Origin: Perkinsus olseni
Taxonomy: Eukaryota; Perkinsozoa; Perkinsida; Perkinsidae
DNA length: 64,000 nucleotides
Assembly (NCBI GenBank): GCA_013115135.1
Contig: JABANP010000230.1
Span: 1-64,000 of the forward strand
Reading direction: 5' to 3'
The notes under the pieces were generated by a model that saw only the letters and a list, made by a program, of their open reading frames with translations, had not been told where the DNA came from and made no database searches. The position numbers were made by a program, and so were the translations under genes. Below are positions 45,385 to 57,599 of the stretch, piece after piece (within the stretch, counting starts at the first letter, position 1; each line of letters begins with the position of its first letter).

Positions 45385-46213
45385 CTGAGAGAACCGTGCA
45401 ATTAGCTTCCCGGAGAGACCTTTCCTCGTCAACTATGAGCGTGGTCATTCATAAGACTTCAGATACCAGTCGCAAACTCCATCATAGCGGAAAGAAAAAG
45501 TCTATCCGTCCTTCACAAGATACTTCGCCGGTAGGAAGCAATTTCGAGGTAAAAATCGAAAATTTTCCACTCGACCGTGGAACCTTGGGTAATGCGCACT
45601 GGGCACTTCCAAGGTTCTACTGTCAAGCCAACCCCCGTCCACTTTCGAGATCCTCATTCGCAGCCGCGAAGGCATTCATTTTCACTCAGATAAGGCCTCG
45701 CTCTATTTGTCAAGCGATTGACTCCGTTGATACGACAGCGAGAGACCCTCCCCTGAGAAGCTTTCCTCAACTTACATGAGAAAAGAAATCCCTTCCCGCA
45801 ATAGACGACAAGGCCATGTGCGCCACAGGAACGCGCCAAACTGGGCCACTCCTTTGCGCACTCTCGCGTGGGTGAGTAGTAAAATTATCAGAACCTGTCG
45901 AGATTAGACTTGATTCATGCAAGCCTTGCTCAACCTCACTATAAAAGATACGCCTCCTGTGACGAGGTGCGGGATGCCATCTGGGAGCCGTCCCGCCTCC
46001 ACCGCTGTGATGATGCTGGTGTTAGTCCGGGAAGGAGGCGAGTCTACAACGACGGTTGATACGAAAACACCACCGAACACAAAACACTTCGCAGTAGATG
46101 TAAAATTAAATTTTTTCCAGCAGGCTGAGCCGCTGACTGAAAACGCGTGATAGTTTCTAAGGTATTAATCTTAGGGTATCTTGTTCAGGTTAATCATTTC
46201 CGTCACCTCAGTG

Positions 46214-46447
46214 CTATATCACAGCCTCCGGCCGAGCCGCGTACAATTTCGAGTTTCGTGAGAGCAACGGGATGACTCGAAACAACGCTATAGTTTCTTC
46301 GTTGAAGCGAATGAGCCAGCAGCAGAGCGATTCCGAAAACAGGCCGTCAGCGGCCCAATTCCAACAGTTTTCAGGGCAAGCTTGATCCGGTTTCGCAGCA
46401 TTGACAACACTCTCGATGAATGCTTCATTAGCAGCTTCAGTGAAATC
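46214..46447 (-). CDS. Terminal exon of an unknown Cys-containing protein
   Basis: A 234-nt minus-strand stretch reads DFTEAANEAFIESVVNAAKP, then ACPENCWNWAADGLFSESLC, ending at TAG. Strong coding look (acidic helix, then Cys/Trp cluster). The upstream part lies beyond an acceptor near 46448 and was not resolved. Confidence 0.45.
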   Translation of the reverse strand, partial: DFTEAANEAFIESVVNAAKPDQACPENCWNWAADGLFSESLCCWLIRFNEETIALFRVIPLLSRNSKLYAARPEAVI

Positions 46448-46563
46448 CTCTTATTGTGGCTGCTCAGAGATGGATTTTTTTGCTTCCGGCCAGGTGTGAT
46501 CATAAGATCAGTACCGGGGCTGTAGACCAGCCGACGACAGGTCGCATTGACCGTTGTGGTCAC

Positions 46564-48276
46564 CGACGATTAGTCCGGCTTTTGCCAACCCTGTCGTAGG
46601 ATAGTAGGATAACCCTGTCAGAGATGAATTGAAAACACTTCACATCAGAAGAGTTCATTCAACCATTATCGTTTGCTGTCATCGTAGGCAGACGGGCCAA
46701 TAATTCTCTTCTGTCGGGCCAGCTTCCGGAACTTCAAAGCTGCTAGCTTGAAAGGTTCCTTCTCGCGAGCTCGAAGTTCATGAAAACAAAAATTCCTTTG
46801 TTTGTCGCTCAAGTTTCAAGGATTTTCGGTTGAACACGCGCGCGGAGAATCTCTCTTTCCACTCAACTCACCATTCGCCGGGCCTCCTTCACCGACACGG
46901 AATCTGTTCAACGTCTTTCTTCGAGCATATCTGCCGGCAATAGCCTACCTGCAAGGCCATGGCGCTGATGGCTGACACGATGGGGCCGTCCAAGCGTCGC
47001 AGAAGAGGCCCGACGCTGAGGAATAGAAATTACCTAAAAATCGGGTGATGACACTACCGTAGGCTCTGCGCCCTGGGTGCTGGTTAAGGGGGAATATCCC
47101 AACTTGCTGACATGCGATATATCCTTCATGAGTATTACAGGGCCAGGCAAAACCAAAACGTTGTCATTGACGACGTTTAGCTGTCAAAACGTTTTAGTTA
47201 CTCAAATGGTGAAAAACATTGACAACTTGTCAGCAGTAAATTACTACTGTTATCAGCACATCCTTCAAAGATCATGAATAAACTTTCTTTATTGAGCAAG
47301 TTGTTCGAAAAAGGGTGACTTGCAAAACGGTATGGTTGGCACTGAATGTTATATTTCTCTTCTTCACGATGAATATTTCCTCGTCTATCGATAGCAGGGA
47401 ACCGACAGACGTAAATCCTATTATCAACATTGGAGAGGAGCGAAGAAAGAACGAATAGCTCATAGAACAACTCACAGCAGGAGAAAGTTGTAGTTGGATC
47501 CAGCGTGGGAGTAGTGCTAGGCGGGAGGCTTTGAGACGACGATGCCTGAAATACATGGAAAGGTATTTTCCGTCGAAAATTTACCTTCTTTCTAGAGTTG
47601 CGAGAAATACCTGCCGATAGTTCTCGAATGCTCGACTCCGAAAAATTCAGAAAAATCGCAAAAAAAATAACCACCATAATTCTCGAAAAGTTTTCGAGAA
47701 TATTTGTCGAAAAAAGACCAAGAGCAACTTGTGATACAAACTCACCTCTGGCTCCGGATGACCGCAGCATCGAAAAGTATCTTCCGGTACGACCATTGCG
47801 CGCTTAGTGATATACTGAGATATGATAACAATCGTAACACCGTTATTTCCGTTATGCCAACGACGAGCGGGAGTATTCCTTCGAGAATTAACAGCTGAAG
47901 AATAATTTCAATTTCAAAGTGATGCGTTAAGTTTAAATCACCATGAATTCCTCAGTGTTCTACATCATCTGAAAAGACTAGTTAGTTATTAATGCCCGAG
48001 CGCACGTGTTATTTAACAGTTCCAAAATTTACCGGCAAGCGGGCTGCTAATATCACGTCACATCCGACCCATCCAAAAACCCGGTTGGAGAGATGGTGTG
48101 CCCCAGGTGCCCCTATTATCATCAACTAATGCTTATTTCAGTTCTTATGATCATCGTAATCGGCTACTACGCAACGGACTGACTGCTGCGCGGAAGCAAA
48201 CAGTCAACCGAATACCAAAAAACCGTTCTAATGAAGCTCTTCAAGAAAATTAGCCAGCCATGATTGCCGAACTCAC
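46564..48276. other. AT-rich stretch, no clear gene
   Basis: No supported gene. A 21-bp palindrome TTCTCGAAAAGTTTTCGAGA(A) lies at 47681-47701. A small plus-strand candidate exon, LMIIVIGYYATD then stop, follows a TTATTTCAG acceptor at about 48142. A 190-aa minus frame at 47198-47770 has low-complexity, intron-like composition. Confidence 0.35.
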
Positions 48277-48525
48277 GTTGTGCGCGAAGATGGGCTTCCA
48301 TGACGCGGTAGTATTGGCAACTTCAGGCGCATCATCCGAGGATACCTTGAACCAATCGAGGTCGTCGCAGAGGGCGAAAATTAGGAGAAGAATTAAGTCA
48401 GAGTAGAGTAGAAAAGTCGAGCACAGTCGCTTTGTGTTCGCAGTGTTTTTTGCAGCAATTTGGAAACGTAATAGGTCAAACGTTGAGGAACTCTCGTTCG
48501 ACGCGGAAAAAATTTGCGAGTTCAA
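48277..48525 (-). CDS. Exon candidate of an unknown membrane-associated protein
   Basis: The minus-strand frame has a hydrophobic segment (FLLYSDLILLLIFALCDDLD) and a charged tail ending KPIFAHN directly before a GTGAGT donor. Part of the hydrophobic stretch could be a pyrimidine-rich intron end. Function unknown. Confidence 0.3.
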
Positions 48526-48529
48526 ACGT

Positions 48530-50133
48530 TCCCGTTGAAAGTCGAGTAAAACAGACAGCTCGGCAACGCTAAGAAAATTCTCATTGTCAATTTCCCGGTC
48601 AAATTAACGGAAAATTTTTCCCTCGCAAATTTTCATCTCGTTTAGTACAGGAAAAACGTCTTGCAATGCCAATTTTTTTCATTAGAAATTATCATAAAAT
48701 CAGTATTTTTCACAGAAATTGTAATTTCAATTCTACAATTTTCTTTCCCTTATCACTCACCAAATTCACTCTGAAATTGCAATCGTGACAACTGGTGGGC
48801 CGTTCGAAATCCCGAATCGTGCAATTTCCTTCCAGCCAAGAATGGTACCTGCCGAAGAACGCATTTTTCTTCTCTTTCCCAGTAAGGTTACTCTGTGGTA
48901 TCTTGAATGCCCGTGATAGTCATGGAGCAAGCTAAGATTCCGAGGATCATCTCGAAGAGAAATCTTCCCATGATTATGATGAATCTTTCGCAGCGCGAAA
49001 AACCTGAAAATCTTTTGGTTTCTCATTATCATGCTTAACCTTGCCGTACGACAACACCGCTTCATCCAGTGGCGTATCTTATTCAGGACACTCCGCGTTT
49101 TGTCGACCTTCTTTTTTTCTCTGTTGTCATCTTCAATATTGTACGTGTCGAAGTCGATTAATATGGACATGATGAAATTATGCTACTTTCACAGCTACAA
49201 CCGATAGCAGCTCCATCGAATAGAGCGATAGCACTCGTCGCGCAAAGATTTGGAATTTCACGCCGGTAGAAACTCGTTTTGCTATTTCTCGTGTAACCGC
49301 CAGGTACGATAGCTGCAAAAACTTGAACGAGAAAACAATCGAGTACTCTCCTTCGCCTAGGAAATAGGATAACAGCAGGATGGCCCGGCCATTACGTAGT
49401 TGTAATAAAGAAGATGCAAGAACTTGGCAGACTACTTCATCTATGCGATAGACCAGGTAATTTGCTCACCACAGGGTTATGATGATTCGGGAAGCGGGAT
49501 TCAGGCCCGAGCCGCTACTCAGGACAGACAGATCCCTGAAAATGCTTCCTTAGATTCTGGGAATTACCCGCTAAGAAACTGACTGATTAAGCAGGAGACA
49601 ACACCCGAGTTTGCCGTTTGGAAGCTCGTCTTTCATGGGCTGTTTTCTTGTCATTCGCCAATTGCCTTCGCCTCGGAGCAAGATAGGATCATCAGCTGTT
49701 GAGAGACCTAATTCTCAATTTCAGTTAAACCTTCTCGAGATTCGCATTCAAGAGGATAAAATTGATTGCGAAAACTTGACGTAACTCATCTCAGATGGAA
49801 ATCCGCGGAGCGGGGGACTCGTTCGGATTAGGCAGCTGGCGTGGGATTCCGCCTGCGGTACTGTGTTTAACAGACCTCTTGCGTGTCGCAACGTCTGAAT
49901 TCAATTCAATTCAATTCAATCAGATCGGCTCACTAACTTCTGTCGAATCTTGCGTCGACAAAAGCGCGCGCCCGAAAAATCGCAAACCGAGTTTCAGAAT
50001 TACCTGATTCAACGGGGGAAAATTATACAATTTTGCACGATTTTGAATTCCCAAATAAGAAATAGAAAGTTAAATCAGCATCGCGCCGCCTAGGGGTGCC
50101 AGATGAATTTTTCGAATGCGTGTTAATTATATA
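48530..50133. other. Intergenic, no clear gene
   Basis: A 134-aa basic minus frame (48766-49170) and a 70-aa plus frame (49795-50007) have no motifs. A (TTCAA)n pentanucleotide repeat lies at about 49898-49919. Confidence 0.35.
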
Positions 50134-50478
50134 TTACACAAGCCACTCGTGCAAACACTGTGACGGTCGAAATGGAAAAATTAAGTCTATTATTAGCAGC
50201 CCGGTCATCGGTGTAATGAACTCGCTCAAAAGAAGACATAGCCCTTGTCCGTAGAAACATTTTCCAAGTTTTCTCGGAGTGGAAACGGAATTATACACGC
50301 CTGACGGATCATGCGGATCACAAGGGAAACGTTTATCGATGGCGTTAACCAGCCTAGCATACAGACGAAAAGCGCCCGCAAGGAGCAGCACAATCAGCAG
50401 TAAGTAGCATAGACATGCTTGCCTTCTACGGAGGAGCGCAAGTGAGAAGGAGGACGTATGAAGTCTTCTCACGGCCAC
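50134..50478 (-). CDS. Hypothetical 114-aa protein with two hydrophobic segments
   Basis: Start MAVRRLHTSSFSLALLRRRQ, then a strong membrane segment (CLCYLLLIVLLLAGAFRLYA), a loop with Cys residues, and a second hydrophobic stretch (ITPMTGLLIIDLIF). Either a small membrane protein or one exon. No family recognised. Confidence 0.4.
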   Translation of the reverse strand: MAVRRLHTSSFSLALLRRRQACLCYLLLIVLLLAGAFRLYARLVNAIDKRFPCDPHDPSGVYNSVSTPRKLGKCFYGQGLCLLLSEFITPMTGLLIIDLIFPFRPSQCLHEWLV

Positions 50479-50664
50479 AGTCGTGAAGAAGGAGGAGACG
50501 TTTCCAATGGCAGAATCGCTTCTGGGATTGATTTTTACGCGTAAGTTGCGGTACTGAGTTTCAGAATTTGTTTATCGAAAGAACTCTTCGTGTCCGTCGA
50601 GACAACGTGGATGATGGTCTCCCGGAAGGTCTGCTCTTTTCAGTTTGTGCGAACCCAAGTACCA

Positions 50665-50949
50665 ATGCGACGTATCTTAGGTTGGACCTTGTTCGTCATA
50701 GGGAACAGCAGCAATCTGATCAGCCACCAGAGCCTTGAGCGCAACAACTTCGTCAAGAAAGATGCTTTACGTGGCGCAGTGACGCTGGCTAAGTGGGTAG
50801 CCGACCCTCTTGGCGGGGTTCTCGATTTTGCGGTTCGCACTCGAAAAGGAGCAATCCAAGACTCTCGACCCACTCGAGGAGAGTTGACGCCGCTGAGAAA
50901 TGACCATTACTCTGACTACGGCACGATGCAGCAGAAAGATAAGCCTTGA
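50665..50949 (+). CDS. Hypothetical protein, C-terminal exon(s), ~94 aa
   Basis: The frame reads NNFVKKDALRGAVTLAKWVA, then DPLGGVLDFAVRTRKGAIQD, ending KDKP before TGA. Good coding look. The ATG at 50665 overlaps a copy of the dispersed motif CGTATCTTAGGTTGG, and an acceptor CACCAG lies at 50723-50728, so the true exon may begin there. Function unknown. Confidence 0.4.
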   Translation: MRRILGWTLFVIGNSSNLISHQSLERNNFVKKDALRGAVTLAKWVADPLGGVLDFAVRTRKGAIQDSRPTRGELTPLRNDHYSDYGTMQQKDKP

Positions 50950-51340
50950 ATCATGATGTTGATGGAGACGCTGTTACTAAGGCTTGCCGGGCCGAGTTAT
51001 AAGTAGCGTACTAATCTGGGTCGAATGCAGAGGAAAACTACCGACATTTGATTGCCCTGCGCCGCTTGCGGGTCCTAGTAAATGAGGACGCGAGCCTGCA
51101 GGAGGGTGGAGGTAAAGTATATTATATTTTCGTATTGTAGTGGAAAATAATAGAAACATTATATTTTCGTGTATAGAGGGTATTAGAGTTTAGTATTATT
51201 ATCCGTCGTGTTCGACACGGCGATGGTTTCACTCTTACCAGCGAGTGGGAAATGGCCCGGGGGTGGTTGAGAAGCGTTTCGCCTGCGATTCGTATGATCT
51301 ATCATATCGGTCGTGGTGCAGAGTTTTGTTCCCATTAGCG

Positions 51341-53602
51341 ATGTCTGCAGCGGCAGCCACTCCTTCCTCGGCGCCGTCAACCGTCAACCCGACGCAGTTG
51401 TCCCTTCCTGAGCTCAATCAGCATAAACAGAAACTTGAACAGGTAGTTAGGTAATGATTATAATTTCACGTCATGATAATTTGGGCTGGGAATTGCGACG
51501 AGGAATATCTCAGGTCAGTGGGAGTAGATATATAATTTACGGATCAGGCCACATGCAAAAATGAGGCAACCACTATGCCAGGATGCAGGAGTGACAATGC
51601 CAAATGCCACGCCCCGAGGATCGTACCGCTTTTGATAGCTCGGAATTGGGGAGCGAACCAACGTTAATCGTGTACTACTGTAGGTATCGAGAAAATCTAG
51701 GTGTCTAAATAGAGCTGGGCGACCGTACTAGGGTCGAGGAAAGTACGGTACGGAGTACGTTTCAAACTGTCAACCTAGTACGGGTACGGAGAACTAGTAC
51801 GTACCCGTACTGTCGCCCACCTCTAGGTTTAAAATCATGAAATTATCCTCATTTTTTACCGCGCCGCGACTGATCGGAAGTATTTTCAACGACCCAAGCG
51901 AGAATTGTCCCGCGCTCAGAATTGCTGAGCAGAGCTTCGTTCAAGTTGCTTGAAGATTCTCTGATGACCCGCCGACCCCTGTGATGGTTCGAATGTTTTT
52001 TTACTTGGTGATTTTGGTCGTTTCAAAGAGCTTGAAAATACTTCTTCGTGGCATCATCAATTTTGTATCCTTCAGGAGGTTGGGCAATTGACTGACACCA
52101 TTACCAAGCTCAGAGTCGCTCAGCAAGCGTAGTAACTGGTTGTGGCTGTAAAAGTAGCATAAAATTTCGACAGGTATGACATGAGTGCGCGTGCGCTGGG
52201 GGGAGTGAGCGCCGATAAGGACGAAGGGAAGGAGACTTTGGTGCCGCTGAGTAATTCTGTTTATGTTCGAGGTAATAAAAATGCGGGGTGCCGGGATCGA
52301 ACCGGGGTCTGTCTTCCCATTAGGTAAAGCGTGCGAGGTCGATAGAGTTTTGTTGAACGTTGGAACGGGGTGAGAATGCGTATCTTAGGTTAACCTGTAT
52401 CACGCCAGGGTGTTTGTTAGATATTTTGTCGAGAAACCGACCGCGGCAGCTCAGAAACACTGTGAGGATCGATCAGGGATGATCAATGGAAATATTGGCA
52501 GTCTGGCGAAGGTACGTAGGGGGCGAATTTCGTCTACTCCGATTTTTCCTCTGAAAATTCTCCAATTCTCAATTATTGTAATTTTCCCAAAACTACAGGA
52601 AAGGAGCGGTTTCAAGCATGAGTTAAGAAATAGCGGTACGGAGCGTAAAAAGGATCAGCAGTCCTCCTTCGAAGAGGAAGAACTGGGAGGACGGTTCCAG
52701 AATTTTGATGGGCGATATCACGCTTGTAGACTTTGCCATGGTTATCTCTGCGGGGCAGAGGTTTTACCCGTGAGACGCGTAGTGAAATGTGTTTTCGTAT
52801 TGGCTGTAACAGAAAAAAATTCTCATATGCAAAAACGAGGACGGTAAGCCCCAGGGAACGAGAAGGGCGGTCGAGTGGCTCTGTAAAACACAGGAGTTAT
52901 CGCTGCGGACTTGACGAAAATCTCGGTAGTCGTTGCTATGCCGCTGGATTGGGCCAGACATGGTCAGGAATGATGTTGACAGTACAGGCGTCACCGCATA
53001 GATGACTCGTGTAGAGATACATGAGATCGGCGAGAGCCTTTTCGAGATGTAGAATGATGAAGACGGCAACGCGAGCTCTTCTTTTCTGTAGTCTGATCCC
53101 GCTCGGGAACCGTAGTCCAAGTCGGTGACTCGTCACTGTTCTGCCTATATGGGGTGAGAAAAATACCTTGTGTTGAGCAGTTTTGCATCCTACTAGCATC
53201 GACCTAAGATGCGTAGAGTTGGTCTGGGTTGGTGACATAACTGCACTATCTCGTTGCAGTAGGTGTAGTTGTAGAACGCAACATAAGTAGATTGGGCTCA
53301 TAGTGAACGAGATAGAGCAGATAGAAAGGTGGAGTTGTTGAGAGAATGGAGTGATAATGCGAAGCTAGTATGATCAGCACAGCTCCATTGTGTTATGTAG
53401 ACAGGGCATTTGTTCGTCGAGTCGCGCGGATGACGCGATCACTGCTTTTTCTCCGAAAACCCCATGGTCTCAAGATTTGGTGAGAAGTTGGTATTATGTG
53501 TAGGTCCTAGGCGAAAAACGTCAAAATTTGGAAATGTGCATGGCGGTGATGCAGCAGAAGATGGCCGCCCAACAGCAACAGCAACAACAGCCTGCACAGT
53601 AG
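51341..53602 (+). CDS. PFDN5: Prefoldin subunit 5 (alpha type), at least 7 exons
   Basis: A subunit of the hexameric prefoldin co-chaperone that hands unfolded actin and tubulin to the chaperonin CCT in the cytosol. Exons: 51341-51442 (TQLSLPELNQHKQKLEQ), 52076-52128 (EVGQLTDTITKLRVAQQ), 52174-52271 (KETLVPLSNSVYVRG), 52324-52369 (VDRVLLNVGTG), 52409-52511 (VRYFVEKPTAAAQK), one ending 53479, and 53511-53602 (EKRQNLEMCMAVMQQKM, a Gln run, stop). The order coil, VPL-S-YV, VLxxVGTG, VEK, coil is diagnostic. Phases agree for all resolved junctions; the exon ending at 53479 has an unclear start. Intron 1 holds a transposon-like element, intron 3 is tRNA-like, and intron 4 is built around the TATCTTAGGTT motif. 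An acceptor-like TTGTTCCCATTAG lies two bases before the ATG, suitable for leader trans-splicing. Confidence 0.92.
51710..51825. mobile_element. 116-bp hAT-like MITE in prefoldin intron 1
   Basis: The ends are inverted repeats: TAGAGCTGGGCGACCGTACT on the left and, reversed, TAGAGGTGGGCGACAGTACG on the right. TAG(A/G)GGTGGGC termini are typical of hAT transposons. Flanking 8-mers TGTCTAAA and GGTTTAAA agree at 6 of 8 positions, fitting an old 8-bp target duplication. The interior is GTACGG-rich. Confidence 0.75.
52272..52323 (-). other. Prefoldin intron 3, an antisense tRNA-like sequence
   Basis: The 52-bp intron, read on the minus strand, contains CTAATGGG (D-loop/A-box like), then a T-arm with an exact B-box GGTTCGATCCC, an acceptor-like ACCCCGC, a discriminator A and TTTTT. 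The 3' splice site CCATTAG lies in the antisense D-loop. Confidence 0.7.
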
Positions 53603-53953
53603 AAGTATCTTTAGAGTATCTTCTTGCGTGATTGAGGTCGGCTTTGAGTTGCTTAATAATTTCGGGGTGATCGCCGGCCTGGGCGGACTAGGCGGGCTCT
53701 CACTTGGAGGGGCTTCGACGCAGAGCCTCGTGCTCTCGATTTGCCTAGGGCTCGAGTTTTCGGGAAAATCTCGAGCCCGGTCCTGTTCGCGGGTGATATG
53801 AGGGGTGGACGGAATTGTAGTCGACGATGGGAAGGTGTGTGGTCGCTCGAGTATTGTATTATTACTAGCGACGCGTATCTAAGGTTGAAGCTAGTCTCGG
53901 GCGCAGCATAAAGATATTTTTCCGAGATAAGTTTGTTTTTGGGAGATTTTCCT

Positions 53954-56900
53954 ATGCCCTCCTCGCTAGACCTCGAGCCTGCCTCTCACAGCTCCCGCCC
54001 GCCGATCGATCAATTTCGTGGCGCGCGAGAAATGCCGGACGAGATCGACAGCTCGCGGGCTGGCAGTACTAGCGCTCTGCTGGTGCGGAAAAATGAGAAA
54101 GAAAAAACGGATCGCTCCGCTAAAGCCCTTCCCGAGCCCTGGGTTTATTATCGAGATGAATGGCCCAGAGAGACGCTGCTTGAAAAGATATTTCCGAGGT
54201 TCGAGCCACCCGGGGTCGAGAGAGAGTATAATGTTTACAAACACGACCATCGAGGATTCTTGGACTCACTTCGGACAGCAACAATGGTAGTAACGAAGAG
54301 GGCGGGAAAATTTTCACCGGAAAAGTTTTTTTCTGAGGTAATTTTGTTTGGCTTTTTTTCTGTCGTTCTACGTTTATATGAGTGTCGCATGAAATTTTAG
54401 TGCAGAAAAAGAGAAATTTCGGATTTTTTTGCGTGGCGGGACTGCAGTAAATAAGTCCTTCCCGCTGGAATTCGTGAATTTTTCGGAAAATTTGCTGCCT
54501 CGGTTACCTGAATTTTTAGGGGTGGTTTAGAAATCTTTCCTCGGCCGATCAGTGTAGATGATGGAGCATTCCTTATGTGTAGTGAGCTGGGGTTGCTTCT
54601 CTGAGATGGCTCTGTGAAATGGAATTTCGTGGCGCGTGACGTTTCTTGCTGTCTGGATGAAGAGGGCGTGACAATTTTGGCGAAAATTTCAACGAGGCTG
54701 TCGTTTTTTTCGCCGTGAGTTGAGCGGAGCGAAGCAACTCATTTTTGCATTTTTTCAGATGCGGTTGTTGGCCTTGATCGCCCTTTTCCTGTTTCGATAT
54801 ATCTCGCTGGTCGACTCTCGCGACCAAGCAGTATCCCAGTTCTGGCCGGGAGTAGCCGGTCAGTTCTTTATTCTCAATTTGCTGATCAGTTTGATCTATC
54901 TTGGGGTGGCCCATTGGACGCTGCGGGCGTGTGAGTGTTTTCAAAAATTCGTCGAAATCGGTGCGGTTATTTTTATAATGCATCACGTATTTTATACGCT
55001 TCTCGATTCGCAACGAGCTCAAGTCCTTATAGAATTTTTCACGGGTTGGAAGGATGAGGACAATCATGGCCCAGTTCTGTACGACGAAGGGGTTGCGATT
55101 TTGGTGGCGATCTTCGGGCTCACGTCGGCGAGTCTGTGCGGACGTCTGAGCGTCTTTAAGGTCTTCATGTTGCTCTGCTACACGATTTGCTTATTTTCTC
55201 TGTATTTAATTTTGCTAAGTGAGGAGCCCTACCAGACCTGGTGGGAGTACATTCTCCTTCACGTCGCGGCTCTGGCGTTGATATCTTTGGTGATTTTTTT
55301 GGCGCTGCGAAGATGCGACATCGGCTGGCGGCATAGGTTCATCCAGGGTCGGACCGTGCGCTCGGAGATGGCGCTGCATCGGAAAGTGAAACCGTTTTAC
55401 AGCGCACAGAGAAGATTATTGGCGGCGGTTTTTGATACGGTTTTTGTGGTAGGAGGAGAATCTTTTGAAATTATTGATAATGATAATAAAAAATTGGATG
55501 AATTTTTCGGCGGTCAAATGAATATGCTTGGGATGAATCTTTTATCGCTGTTGGGAGATGACGAGGCTGACGGAGAATCTTGGACGAGGACGGCGCCGAA
55601 CAGACGGGAGAGCGAGTATGAAAGATTTTACAACTACATGCGGCTTTTGGGAAGTGAGGGAAATAATTGGTAATAATGGGGTGAAACGGTTTTTGATCGA
55701 TTTGGGGCGCGCGCTTTTTACATCGTTATGTTGACAGCGTGTTCTATGGGCGCGCACACTGGAGATGCACCCGTAAAACGCGTAAAACAGTTTTACGCGA
55801 AGTGTTTCACGCGTAAAACGCGATGTGTTGTGTAGTGATACCACTTCGCGGTATAACGCGCGCGTCTAACGCCATAACGCGTAAAACGCCCACACCATAG
55901 CGCGGTATAACCAACTCAGGAGCCAGTTCAGCGCACTCGCGTGACTTGATAGTTTCTCGTGCGGCGGAACCTTCCGGTTGTGTTCCACGTTCAGTGCTCA
56001 ACATTACGCTTGGCGTTATCATAACGCGTTACACATATCGCGTTATGAGCCCATTACGCGTTCTACGCGTTATACCCCAAGTTTATGCTCGTAACGCGTT
56101 GTGTTTTCCGTAACGCGTGAAACACCCGCGTATTACACAACACGAGTGCATCTCCACTATATAAGGTCAAAGGGAATCTTAGGTCGATGCTGAGGTAATA
56201 TAGATTCGGAAGCGTTCGCCGTGCGGGAGTTCGATGCACTTGTTGTGTGTATTGGACGGCATGCGGCGCAGCAGTTGGGGGGAGGCGTGCCAAGCCGTGT
56301 GACTCATGGTGGAAATTTTTCGTTTCGAGCGCAGCGGAGCGAAGCACGTGAACTTTTGTCAGCTCGAATAAAATTAAATTGCAACGGTTGTTCCTCATTT
56401 TAACTGTTATTAAATTACCACCAATTTTGATTGATGGAAAAACACAACTTGCGTATCGAAATTGGCACAGTGATTTTGGTCGCGAAACGGTTTTCCGGTG
56501 ATATCTTCCGCGAAACGGTTTTCCGGTGATATCTTCCGCGAAACGGTTTTCCGGTGATATCTTCCGCGAAACGGTTGATCGATTTGAACTTGGTCACGGT
56601 TTGGATTGATATCACGATTGCCTTCCATTTTAAGTATGATTCATCCCGAGATTCCATCGAGAGTCGTGTAAAAGCATAAACGTCATTTTCGTATCAAACT
56701 GGCGCACACAGTAGATTGCCGGAAAATTAAATTGCACAGTTCTAACTTCGACTGCAAGTTTATTAAATATTAATCGTTTTTACTAAATTCACGGTTAATT
56801 TTCCCTTCTCTCAGTGCCGAACCGGCCAAGTTGATCCACCTCCGATTCTGTTACGTCACGGAGACTTCCCAACGCCGCTGTTTGGACGTGGAAATGTTCG

Positions 56901-57529
56901 GGGTCAAATTTGAAGCGTTTGCGGACGCAGATTTTGGAACAGCAGATTTTCATGATAAATTTTCCGACGAAGAGAATTCGTTGTCAAGAGAGAGATACAT
57001 CTTGGCTTTGAGAAAAGCTAATTTTTCGAGCGGCGGAATTTCCACTGGTGACGATTCGCTATTGGGGGATGCTGAAGCAGACTGGATCGACACGGCGTTG
57101 TGTTGTCGCTTGAAGGACCGAGTTGAAGAGCTGCGAGGCCTTATACGAGAATTGGAAGGTCGGAGAAAGGAGGAAATCGATCACCAGGGCGCGCGCGATT
57201 TGCATGAACGTGGGTCGAACTTGGATGCGTCGAAGCGGCCGGCTAGAGCTGTCGAGGAAGCGTTGATTGACGTGGAGATGATCTCGACGAAGCAAGCGTC
57301 GAAAATTGTGTCGCCGAGGCTGACGGGTGCTGAGAGGCGGCCGACTGTGTTGAGGTTTGAGGGCGTTGAGGAAATGCAAGCTAGCCAAGATTGCAAGATT
57401 TTGTTTGGGATGGTGGGAGAACGCGGAGCGATGAGTTTGAGTTTACAGAAAAATTTGAAGACGATTCGAGAATTGCCGTTGGAGATGGTAAAAGATGGGG
57501 AAGACGAAGAGGCGGAAAGTTGGGTGTAG
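53954..57529 (+). CDS. Membrane protein with PAS-like segment, 3 exons, ~669 aa
   Basis: Exons 53954-54337, 54759-55669 and 56815-57529 join in phase (2010 nt with stop). Exon 1 is a soluble N-terminus. Exon 2 begins with MRLLALIALFLFRYISLVDS and carries about six hydrophobic segments, then LLAAVFDTVFVVGGESFEII and DNDNKKLDEFFG, which resembles the start of a PAS sensor domain. Exon 3 is charged, with a coiled-coil-like RVEELRGLIRELEGRRKEE. This layout (multi-pass membrane part, PAS-like, coil) suggests a signalling or sensor protein, but no catalytic domain is seen. Start: ATG 53954 or the in-frame ATG 53933. The 1145-bp second intron holds an inverted-repeat element and a 28-bp tandem repeat. 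Confidence 0.65.
55756..56158. mobile_element. ~400-bp ACGCGT-rich element with short inverted ends
   Basis: The left end TGGAGATGCACCCGT mirrors the right end, which reversed reads TGGAGATGCACTCGT. Between them ACGCG/CGCGT words recur more than ten times, many as AACGCGTT or CGTAAAACGCG, and the left third folds on itself (CGCGTAAAAC/GTTTTACGCG). No coding capacity. GAGATGCAC ends resemble those of some hAT elements. No target duplication found. Confidence 0.65.
56482..56575. repeat. 28-bp tandem repeat, ~3.5 copies
   Basis: Unit CGCGAAACGGTTTTCCGGTG plus ATATCTTC, perfect between copies, in intron 2 of the PAS-like gene. Confidence 0.95.
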
Positions 57530-57599
57530 CGTCACTGCGCCACGAAATTATAAAAAGGCGGAGCGAAGCGTTTTTTTCATTGTGAAAAATTTGATTAGA

